From: an uncultured Lachnospiraceae bacterium
GTDB lineage: Bacteria > Bacillota > Clostridia > Lachnospirales > Lachnospiraceae
DNA: 42,280 bases
Direction of reading: 5' to 3'
Assembly: GCA_948470905.1 (NCBI GenBank)
Contig: CAOKQK010000025.1
Coordinates: 1-42,280 of the forward strand
The notes under the pieces were generated by a model, which was not told the origin of the DNA, did not search any database, and was given only the letters and a program-made list of their open reading frames with translations. The translations under genes were made by a program, and so were the position numbers. Shown in pieces: positions 16,592 to 24,207 of the stretch. The stretch's first letter is position 1. Each line of letters opens with the position of its first letter.

Positions 16592-17479
16592 ATGGCGGAG
16601 GCTATGATCCAGGCAGACGGTCTGGTAAAAATTTATAAGTCCAAGCTCACGGAGGTGCTGGCTCTGCAGGGTCTGGACCTGACAGTGGAGACCGGGGAGC
16701 TGACGGCGGTCATCGGCAACAGCGGCAGCGGAAAGTCCACCTTCCTGAATATGATAGGAGGGTTGGACAGACCCAGCGCGGGAGCTCTCTCCGTGGCGGG
16801 GAGCAATCTCTTTACCATGACGGAAAGGGAGCTTGTCCGCTATAAACGCGATACGGTAGGCTTTGTGTGGCAGAATAACGGGCGCAACCTTCTGCCGTAT
16901 CTGACGGCCCTGCAGAATGTGATGCTGCCCATGAGGCTGTCCGGCAGGTGGAGAAAGAGGTCAAAAGCGCTGGAGCTTCTGGACATGGTCGGCATGAAGC
17001 ATCGGAAGAACAGCCGTCTGAACACCCTGTCCGGGGGTGAGCAGCAGAGGATTGCCATCGCCATTGCCCTGGCCAACAGCCCAAAGCTGCTGTTGGCGGA
17101 CGAACCCACAGGAAGCGTGGATACGGCTACGGCCGATTATATATTTGACGTCTTTACGGAACTGAATCATAACGGTCAGACCATACTGATCGTCACCCAC
17201 GATGTGGCGCTATCCAAAAAGGTCCGCAGGGTGGTGGCGATCAGGGACGGCAAGATCAGCAGTGAACGCGTGCTGAAAGAGGCTTATGCGGACCGGCTTA
17301 AAGAATCGGCAGTCAACTGGCGGGAGGAGGAGACACAGGACGAATATGCCATCCTGGACCGTGCAGGGCGTGTCCAGATACCCAGGGAGCTGCTCAATTC
17401 CCTGAAGCTGGACGGGAACAAAATAAAGATTGAGATGAAGGACGGAAAGGTGATTTTAAGCGGGTCGGAAAAGAAATAG
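16592..17479 (+). CDS. ABC ATPase fused to a C-terminal AbrB/MazE-like domain
   Basis: 295 residues, beginning at the base after the upstream stop. Residues 1-230 form a MacB/LolD-type ATPase: Walker A GNSGSGKST near 42-50, signature LSGGEQQRIAIAIAL, Walker B LLLADEPTGSVD, switch His in IVTHD. From about 248 to 293 a short domain follows that reads ILDRAGRVQIPRELL, then LDGNKIKIEMKDGKVILSG. This is the swapped-hairpin (SpoVT/AbrB-like) pattern usually found in DNA-binding proteins and antitoxins. It could dimerise the ATPase or link the pump to gene control. Two different ATPases beside a single permease suggest an ATPase heterodimer. Confidence 0.85.
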   Translation: MAEAMIQADGLVKIYKSKLTEVLALQGLDLTVETGELTAVIGNSGSGKSTFLNMIGGLDRPSAGALSVAGSNLFTMTERELVRYKRDTVGFVWQNNGRNLLPYLTALQNVMLPMRLSGRWRKRSKALELLDMVGMKHRKNSRLNTLSGGEQQRIAIAIALANSPKLLLADEPTGSVDTATADYIFDVFTELNHNGQTILIVTHDVALSKKVRRVVAIRDGKISSERVLKEAYADRLKESAVNWREEETQDEYAILDRAGRVQIPRELLNSLKLDGNKIKIEMKDGKVILSGSEKK

Positions 17480-17550
17480 TAAAAGGGGCAGAGCAAAAAA
17501 CAACTAGAAAAAACCCCTTGAAAACTCAATAAATATCAATTTTTTGCGGA

Positions 17551-17612
17551 TTGCCCTCGCCCACTGACAGCGGTTATAATGATGCTGTAGGTCAGTGGCG
17601 TGAGGGCATTTT
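17551..17612 (+). promoter_or_regulatory. Hairpin with a TATAAT in its loop between the efflux operon and the propeller gene
   Basis: TGCCCTC (17552-17558) pairs with GAGGGCA (17602-17608) and CCACTGAC (17561-17568) with GTCAGTGG (17591-17598). The 22-nt loop holds a perfect TATAAT (17575-17580), and TTGCCC (17551-17556) lies 18 nt upstream of it as a fair -35. Only four T follow, so a terminator call is weak. A promoter inside an inverted repeat, and thus an operator, is the alternative. Confidence 0.4.
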
Positions 17613-17722
17613 GCATGAATTTCACGATTCTGGCAGAGGAGCCTGACAGAGCAGGGTAGCCAGAGCGGAGGCATGGCAAAAAGGAAATTATCAAAATAAA
17701 AAATATATATGGAGGTAGGAAC

Positions 17723-18820
17723 ATGGAATTGGAGATCAGGAGAATTTGTGAGTACGAGGGTTCTACGTTGTTGGGGATGAACGGAGGGCAGCCGGAGAGC
17801 CCGGACGGAAAGCTTCTGGTGTATGCCAGGAAGCCGTCCCTGACGGAGAGCCTGACAGAGCTGTGGATCTGTGACAGGGATGAGGGCGGCAGTCTTGTCA
17901 ACCACAGGAAGGTGTTTACCGTGTCATGCGGCAATCACAATGGTCCGTCGGCAACCTTTGTGGATAATGAGCACATTGTCTTTCGGGACAGCGTCAATAA
18001 GACAGCGGCTTTCAGAATATTGAACGTACATACGGGCGAAGTAAAATATGGTCCCATATTTGCCAAGGAGAGCCACTGCGCGGAAAACGGCTGGTATCCC
18101 TTTTCTATCTCTGAAAATTTTCTCGGGAAAAATCCGGACCACCCGGAGATTGACAGGTGCGGGATCTACCTTCTGGAGCTTGCCACAGGGCGGATCAAAT
18201 GTGTAGCCGATAAGGAGGCTGTGCTGAATATGGCAGTGGAGCATGGCTGTGTGCCCAATGAACACACCACATCTATGAGCCATGTGCAGCTGAATCCTTC
18301 CGCCACCAGGGTCATGATGCGTCTCAGCGTAGATAACTGTCCGATTTTTGGGGCTTTGGGCTGCATCGACCTGGAGACAGGCGGGACCCATGTGATTCTG
18401 GATAAGCCTGTACATCAGCTGTGGTTTGACGATGATACCTATATGGCTACCAGGCAGTATCACGACGGCACGAAAATAGAGATGGAGAGCAGCCGCATCC
18501 AGCGTTTTACCCTGGACGGAGAGTGCCTTGAGACTCTTGGCGGGATCGGCAACCACATCGACGGCTCCCCGGACAGGCGGTATTTTACGGGAGACAGGGC
18601 ATATCCGGGCCATCCGGCAGATATTTTCCTCTATAAGAGAGGGCAGGTGGAGCCGATCGCCACTTTCGGAGGCCAGGATTTTCAGGATATTGTCTGGAAG
18701 AAAAAGGTACATCCCAACCCGACATTTTCCAGGGACGGGAAAAGGATTTACTTTAACCATCCCGTCAGTGAGGAAAGGACGGAGAGCTGCTATGTGGAGG
18801 TGGAGCCCCTTCTGGACTGA
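17723..18820 (+). CDS. Beta-propeller protein related to oligogalacturonate lyases
   Basis: 365 residues with a GGAGG about 7 nt before the ATG. No signal peptide or membrane segment, so it is cytosolic. The chain is a string of propeller blades: ESPDGKLLVYARKPS, FVDNEHIVFRDS, SHVQLNPSATRVMM, HIDGSPDRRYFTG, HPNPTFSRDGKRIYFN. The spacing, the SHVQ segment and the final HPNPTFSRDGK blade recall family PL22 oligogalacturonate lyases and TolB-like propellers. If active, it would cleave pectin-derived disaccharides after import. I cannot confirm all metal-binding residues, so a non-catalytic propeller is possible. The pectin-type genes 9 kb downstream make the link plausible. Confidence 0.5.
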   Translation: MELEIRRICEYEGSTLLGMNGGQPESPDGKLLVYARKPSLTESLTELWICDRDEGGSLVNHRKVFTVSCGNHNGPSATFVDNEHIVFRDSVNKTAAFRILNVHTGEVKYGPIFAKESHCAENGWYPFSISENFLGKNPDHPEIDRCGIYLLELATGRIKCVADKEAVLNMAVEHGCVPNEHTTSMSHVQLNPSATRVMMRLSVDNCPIFGALGCIDLETGGTHVILDKPVHQLWFDDDTYMATRQYHDGTKIEMESSRIQRFTLDGECLETLGGIGNHIDGSPDRRYFTGDRAYPGHPADIFLYKRGQVEPIATFGGQDFQDIVWKKKVHPNPTFSRDGKRIYFNHPVSEERTESCYVEVEPLLD

Positions 18821-18963
18821 GGTCATGACTGAGGTGGCAGTGCGAATGCGGCTGGTATATGCTCAGGCGGACAGTGCCGCAGCGGACAGGGCGTTGAGGA
18901 GATGAAAATGTCGTAAAAGGAAAGGGGACTGTGGCTCCCGGGCGGAAGCATTACGGAGATGAA

Positions 18964-21330
18964 ATGGTGAAAATGGAAAATAATAAACTGCCCAGGCAGG
19001 TTTATACATTTTTGAAGGAAAAAGGAATAAGGGAACAGGACGTTCTCTACACCGCGCAGACAGACCTGAATGCGGAGGGCGAATTTGCAGACGGTTATCT
19101 GGTGCTGACAAAGGACGTTCTGGGGATTATCCAGGCGCCGGCGGCAGAAGACAGGGTTCATTCTTTCAGGGGAAGCAGCCTTCTTAAGGCGGAGCTGACA
19201 GAGGATACTGTCTATGAGGAAGATGCGCAGGAGCCGGACAGGGAGGAGTGGTCGGCACAGTTTGTGGAGATAGACAGGCTGGAGCGGCTCTGGATCGAGA
19301 ACGGTGTGGGATGCAACCTGTTGGTTGGAAAATGGGAGGACAGAGAGCACTGTTTGACTATGTTTACCCATCTGCAGAAGCGCAGCCTGGCAAAGCTTAC
19401 CAGGGGCATTGAGCAGATGAAGCGGGGAGGCAGCCCGGACTTTGACGCGGAGGCGGATGAGTACTGTCCCAAGTGCGGCAGGATGTACCCGGACAGGGCG
19501 CGCAGGGTCTGTCCGAACTGCATGGATAAGCACAATGTATTTTTCCGGGTGTTCCGGTATTTTAAGCCCTACAGGGTCAACTTTGTGATCATGATGGCAA
19601 CGATCGCCGTTACTGCTCTGCTAAATCTGATATGGCCCTATTTAAACGGAAACATTCTATATAATAAAGTGTTGGCGAAGGATCCTGAATTCCTGAGCGG
19701 GATAGGCTTAAAGCCGGACAGCTTTGTGACGGCACTCCTTATGCTGGTGCTGGCAATGGTCGCCACCAAGCTGGTGCTGCTGCTGTTTGGCATCCTCCAG
19801 GGCGTCCTGACGGCGCGGATGGTGATCGGCGTGGTCAGAGACTTGAAGAAGGATATTTTCCGCAAGATGGGACAGCTTTCCATCAGCTTTTACAGGAGCA
19901 GGCAGACCGGCGGGCTTATGACCAGGGTCTTAAGCGACGCCAACAGGATCACGGGATTCTTCGTGGATGATGCCCCGTTTTTCCTGGTGCATGCGCTGAC
20001 CATGGTTGCCACGATTGTGGTCATGTTTGCCATGAATCCCTGGATGGCGCTGATCGCGGTGGTGATGCTGCCCATCCTGTTTGGCTTAAACCGCTATCTG
20101 CGGCCCAGGATCTGGGTCATGTTCGGACGGCGCCACAGGGCGGAGCGTTCCATGAACAGCCTGATCAATGACAACCTGACGGGCTCCCGGGTGGTGAAAA
20201 GCTTCGGACAGGAGAAAAAGGAGATCCAGCGTTTTGAGGGCAGCAGCAGGCGGCTGAAGGAGGCAGAGATCGCCATTTCCTACAGGCAGAACTGGTTCCA
20301 ACTGGTGTACGGCGGCGCCAGGGAGCTGGCATCCATGGCTATCTGGGCGCTGGGCGTCTACTTCATTATGAGTGGGAGCGGTGAGGAGATGCAGCTGGGT
20401 ACGCTGATCACCTTTGTAGGTTATGTGGGACAGCTCCAGGGTCCCATGAACTTCTTTGCCCGCATTCCCAACAGGTGGGCGGACAGCATGAACAGCGCAC
20501 AGCGCATCTTTGAGATCATTGACGCTGTGCCGGAGGTGCTGGAGGCACAGAAGCCCAGACGTCTGGAGCAGCCGGAAGGGGATATCGAACTGGACAATGT
20601 CACTTTTGGCTATGAGGTCAACAGGCCGGTGTTAAAGGATGTGAACCTGCATATCCCGGCAGGGAGCATGGTGGGTATCGTTGGACGTTCCGGCGCAGGC
20701 AAGACCACTCTGGTCAACCTGATCTCCAGGATGTATGATGTGCAGGAAGGGGAGATCAGGATAGACGGCATACCTATCAGGGAATTGTCTTTTAATGATC
20801 TGAGGAGAAATGTTGCCATGGTGTCCCAGGAGACTTATATCTTTATGGGAACCGTGGCGGAGAATATCGCTTACGCCAACCAGGGGGCTGATCTGAAAGA
20901 GATCATGAGGGCGGCGAAGCTTGCGGGAGCCCATGAGTTCATCATGCGGATGCCGGACGGCTATGATACCAGGATCGGTTCCTCCGGCAGGGAGCTCTCC
21001 GGCGGGGAGAGGCAGAGAATTTCCATAGCAAGGGCGATCCTTGCCAATCCCAAGATACTGATCCTGGATGAAGCCACCGCTTCCGTGGATACGGAGACGG
21101 AGAGGGTGATCCAGAAGGCGCTGAATTACCTGGTGCAGGGCAGGACGACAATCTCCATTGCCCACAGGCTGTCAACGCTGAGGGATGCGGATTATCTGGT
21201 GGTGATCGACCACGGGAAAGTCACGGAGCAGGGCACCCACCAGGAGCTGTTTGCGTTAAAGGGGACCTATTACAAGCTTCAGGAGCTGCAGACTAAGGCG
21301 CTTCAGTTAAAAGGAGAGATAGGAGGATGA
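18964..21330 (+). CDS. ABC exporter with N-terminal PH-like domain and zinc ribbon (first of pair)
   Basis: 788 residues from the ATG at 18964 (GGAG 5 nt upstream); a GTG at 18931 is a longer alternative. Residues 1-160 look like a PH-type beta-rich domain (DGYLVLTKDVLGII, FVEIDRLERLWIENGVGCNL). Then a four-cysteine zinc ribbon: CPKC at 168-171 and CPNC at 183-186. A six-helix exporter domain follows (about 205-500), then the ATPase with Walker A GRSGAGKTT near 574-582, signature LSGGERQ and Walker B LILDEATASVD. The standard exporter motifs are intact. The N-terminal extension is not typical of exporters. The gene is followed by DUF1854 and a second exporter of the same layout, which implies a heterodimeric complex in the cytoplasmic membrane with a cytosolic sensory head. 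Confidence 0.85.
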   Translation: MVKMENNKLPRQVYTFLKEKGIREQDVLYTAQTDLNAEGEFADGYLVLTKDVLGIIQAPAAEDRVHSFRGSSLLKAELTEDTVYEEDAQEPDREEWSAQFVEIDRLERLWIENGVGCNLLVGKWEDREHCLTMFTHLQKRSLAKLTRGIEQMKRGGSPDFDAEADEYCPKCGRMYPDRARRVCPNCMDKHNVFFRVFRYFKPYRVNFVIMMATIAVTALLNLIWPYLNGNILYNKVLAKDPEFLSGIGLKPDSFVTALLMLVLAMVATKLVLLLFGILQGVLTARMVIGVVRDLKKDIFRKMGQLSISFYRSRQTGGLMTRVLSDANRITGFFVDDAPFFLVHALTMVATIVVMFAMNPWMALIAVVMLPILFGLNRYLRPRIWVMFGRRHRAERSMNSLINDNLTGSRVVKSFGQEKKEIQRFEGSSRRLKEAEIAISYRQNWFQLVYGGARELASMAIWALGVYFIMSGSGEEMQLGTLITFVGYVGQLQGPMNFFARIPNRWADSMNSAQRIFEIIDAVPEVLEAQKPRRLEQPEGDIELDNVTFGYEVNRPVLKDVNLHIPAGSMVGIVGRSGAGKTTLVNLISRMYDVQEGEIRIDGIPIRELSFNDLRRNVAMVSQETYIFMGTVAENIAYANQGADLKEIMRAAKLAGAHEFIMRMPDGYDTRIGSSGRELSGGERQRISIARAILANPKILILDEATASVDTETERVIQKALNYLVQGRTTISIAHRLSTLRDADYLVVIDHGKVTEQGTHQELFALKGTYYKLQELQTKALQLKGEIGG

Positions 21331-21334
21331 GGAT

Positions 21335-21997
21335 ATGAGTGGAACAGGTGTGGGACACGGTCCTGAAGGGCCGGGCGGACACGGACCGGGAGGTCCGGGT
21401 GGACGGGGGCAAGGTGGTCCTAAAGGACCGGGCGGACGCGGTCCCGGGGCAGGAGAGTTTGAGGACTTCCAGCTGTCTCAGATGGAGAAGGAGACAGAGG
21501 AAATGCTGCGGGTGAGATACCTGAATGACGAGAATGCTGTCTTTGAAAGAACGGGTACAGGGTTCTTAAGCCTGCGGGTGGGGGAGGAATTTTATCCAAG
21601 GGTAGTAGTAGTAAGGATGTTTCCCTTTTCCGACAAGGATGAGTTTATCTCCATCAGGACCGCGGAGGAGCGCTCCAGGGAGATCGGCATTGTGGAAAAG
21701 ATGTCCCAGGTCAGCGGGGAGACGGCCAGGATGCTGGAGGAGCAGCTGACTCTGCGGTATTTTACTCCGGTGATAGAGAAGATTATCAAAATAAAGGACG
21801 AATACGGCTTTGCATACTGGAACGTGGTGACGGACCACGGAGCCTGTAACTTTACCATCCGCATGGGAGGCAATTCGGTCATTCATCTGTCGGACGTGAG
21901 GATATTGATCATGGATATCGACGAGAATCGGTTTGAGATTCCCGATATCAACAGGCTGACGCCTGCGGAGCGCAAGAAGCTGGATTTGTTTTTGTAA
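21335..21997 (+). CDS. DUF1854 protein with a Gly/Pro-rich collagen-like N-terminus
   Basis: 220 residues, AGGAGG 8 nt before the ATG, 4 nt after the upstream stop. Residues 2-44 are a Gly-X-Y-like stretch (GPGGHGPGGPGGRGQGGPKG), coded by imperfect DNA repeats. Residues 50-220 match DUF1854 in my reading: MFPFSDKDEFISIRT, the LRYFTPVIEKI helix, YWNVVTDHGACNF, and the end IPDINRLTPAERKKLDLFL. DUF1854 proteins are best known beside ABC transporters in proteobacterial cyanophycin gene clusters; their function is unknown. Here the gene lies between two ABC exporters and no cyanophycin synthetase is visible. An accessory subunit or regulator of the exporter is the simplest reading. Confidence 0.8.
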   Translation: MSGTGVGHGPEGPGGHGPGGPGGRGQGGPKGPGGRGPGAGEFEDFQLSQMEKETEEMLRVRYLNDENAVFERTGTGFLSLRVGEEFYPRVVVVRMFPFSDKDEFISIRTAEERSREIGIVEKMSQVSGETARMLEEQLTLRYFTPVIEKIIKIKDEYGFAYWNVVTDHGACNFTIRMGGNSVIHLSDVRILIMDIDENRFEIPDINRLTPAERKKLDLFL

Positions 21998-22017
21998 AAA
22001 AAGGGGCGGTTTACAAG

Positions 22018-24204
22018 GTGATATTATTATACGATCTGTCAGAAGAAAATTTAGAACTGTGCAGCCTGGAGCCGGGGGAGGAGATTTATTACTGCCTGCC
22101 TCTGGACATTGACCTGCGCGGCGATTATCAGTCGGACTCCTATGTGGTAATGACTGACAGGCGCCTGATGGTGCTTAAAAATAACGAACTGGCTGTGAAT
22201 TTATCCCTGGAGGAATGCGACAGCATCCACTGCGAGCCGCAGATTGCCTGCGGGCTGCTCTTTGTGCAAAAGGACGGGAAAGATGTGCTGTTGGGCAGGT
22301 ATACGGCGAAGCACCTGACCAGGTACTCTTATCTGGCCAGAGGGATGATGATCCTTAAGAGCGGGCGCAAAGACAGGGTTGTGAGCCATGAGTATGAAAA
22401 GAGCTGCCCGAAATGCGGGTGGGCAATGCCGGGAACCAGGGTGTGCCCCCACTGCAGCGGCAGCAGGCGGGGGTACTTTAAGGATTATGTGTCAATGGTA
22501 AAGCCCTATATGGGACAGATGGCGGCGATCATCGTGCTGATGTTCGTGTCGGCGCTGATCGGGCTTTTAAGCCCCATGGTGCAGAGATATCTGGTAGACG
22601 ATCTGCTGATCGCAGAGGGCAGGACCTATGGGGATGCGGTTCCCTGCCTGCTTGCCATGCTGGCGCTCTCGCTGGGAGTCATTTTTGTAAATACAGGGAA
22701 GAATTACCTGTGTGCCAGGCTGGGGTCTTACATCAGCCAGGGGCTGAGGCGCCAGGTCTTTGAGAAGGTGCAGAAGCTGTCGCTCTCTTTTATCATGGAC
22801 AGAAAGCCAGGCGAGCTGATGAACAGGATTGTCAGGGATACAGGCAGGATCAAGGATTTCTGCAGCGAAGTTTTCTGCAATATGTTTACTATTGTGATCT
22901 CTTTCATCTTTGTGCTGGCTTATATGCTGACCATGAACTGGAAGCTGGCGATACTTGCCTTTGTCTTTGTGCCGGTGTCGGTGGGGCTCTCCATCGGCTG
23001 GAGGAAGAAGATCCGCAGGCGATACCGCAGGCAGGGCGTGAAGGATGACAAGCTGCACAGCAGGCTGCAGGATGTGATCTCCGGTATGGCGGTGGTGAAG
23101 TCTTATGGTCAGGAGACCAAGGAGGCGGAGAACTTTGATCTGGCAGCGGAGGAGTTTGCACAGATTGAGAGAGGGAACGAGACATTCTTTGCCGTATTCT
23201 TCCCTATATTGACCTTTTTGCTGGGGCTGGGAAGCTACCTTGTGACTTTCTTTGGCGGCAGGGCGACGCTTTTGGGAGATATGACCCCGGGCGAACTGAT
23301 GCAGTTTGTCACTTATTCGGGCATGCTGTACGGCTATGTAGGCTGGATCAGCAATATGCCCAGGCACCTGATGAACCTGATCACCAGCATGGAACGGATT
23401 TCGGATGTGATGAACCAGGAGCTTACCATTTATGACGGGGACAACGCGGTAGATCTGGACATTCAGGGGGAGGTGGAGTTTCGGCATGCTTCCTTTGGTT
23501 ATAAGTCCTATCAGCCAGTCCTGGATAATATCAGCCTGAAGGTGAAAAAGGGCGAGATGATAGGTCTGGTGGGGGCATCCGGCGCCGGAAAATCCACCAT
23601 GATCAACCTGATCATGCACCTGTATGAGATAGACGACGGGGAGCTTCTGATAGATGGGGTGGATATCAGGAATATCAGCCTGGAAAAGTTCCACAGCCAG
23701 ATCGGAGTGGTGCTGCAGGAGAACTTCCTGTTTGCGGGGACGATTTATAATAACATACGCTTTGCCAAGCAGGACGCCACCTATGAGGAGATCATCCGGG
23801 CGGCAAAGATGGCCAACGCCCACGACTTTATCTGTCAGACGCCCGACGGCTACAACACCTATGTGGGGGAACACGGCTATAACCTGTCAGGGGGCGAGAG
23901 ACAGCGTATCGCCATAGCCAGGGCAATCCTGAGCAATCCGAGGCTGCTGATCCTGGACGAGGCCACGGCGAGCCTTGACACGGAAAGCGAATACCTGATC
24001 CAGAAGGCGCTGGAACGCCTGACCAAAGGGCGCACTACCTTTGCCATTGCGCACCGTCTGTCCACTCTCAAGGACGCGGACAGGCTGGTGGTCATAGACG
24101 ATCATCATATTGCGGAGATGGGAAGCCATGACGAACTGATGGCGCAGAAGGGAATTTACTATGGGCTGGTGCAGGCGCAGCTGCAGATGCAGAAGGGAGG
24201 ATGA
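22018..24204 (+). CDS. ABC exporter with N-terminal PH-like domain and zinc ribbon (second of pair)
   Basis: 728 residues. The start is a GTG at 22018, about 20 nt after the DUF1854 stop; a GGGG lies 10-12 nt upstream, and no nearby ATG fits as well. Residues 1-125 form a PH-like domain (SYVVMTDRRLMVLKNNELAV). The zinc ribbon is CPKC at 130-133 and CPHC at 143-146. The membrane domain spans about 160-450, and the ATPase has Walker A GASGAGKST near 519-527, signature LSGGERQ, Walker B LILDEATASLD and switch His in IAHR. The order PH domain, ribbon, exporter matches the first gene, though sequence identity in the heads is low. The two stops of this gene and the convergent AraC-type gene are only 3 nt apart. 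Confidence 0.85.
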   Translation: MILLYDLSEENLELCSLEPGEEIYYCLPLDIDLRGDYQSDSYVVMTDRRLMVLKNNELAVNLSLEECDSIHCEPQIACGLLFVQKDGKDVLLGRYTAKHLTRYSYLARGMMILKSGRKDRVVSHEYEKSCPKCGWAMPGTRVCPHCSGSRRGYFKDYVSMVKPYMGQMAAIIVLMFVSALIGLLSPMVQRYLVDDLLIAEGRTYGDAVPCLLAMLALSLGVIFVNTGKNYLCARLGSYISQGLRRQVFEKVQKLSLSFIMDRKPGELMNRIVRDTGRIKDFCSEVFCNMFTIVISFIFVLAYMLTMNWKLAILAFVFVPVSVGLSIGWRKKIRRRYRRQGVKDDKLHSRLQDVISGMAVVKSYGQETKEAENFDLAAEEFAQIERGNETFFAVFFPILTFLLGLGSYLVTFFGGRATLLGDMTPGELMQFVTYSGMLYGYVGWISNMPRHLMNLITSMERISDVMNQELTIYDGDNAVDLDIQGEVEFRHASFGYKSYQPVLDNISLKVKKGEMIGLVGASGAGKSTMINLIMHLYEIDDGELLIDGVDIRNISLEKFHSQIGVVLQENFLFAGTIYNNIRFAKQDATYEEIIRAAKMANAHDFICQTPDGYNTYVGEHGYNLSGGERQRIAIARAILSNPRLLILDEATASLDTESEYLIQKALERLTKGRTTFAIAHRLSTLKDADRLVVIDDHHIAEMGSHDELMAQKGIYYGLVQAQLQMQKGG

Positions 24205-24207
24205 TAG

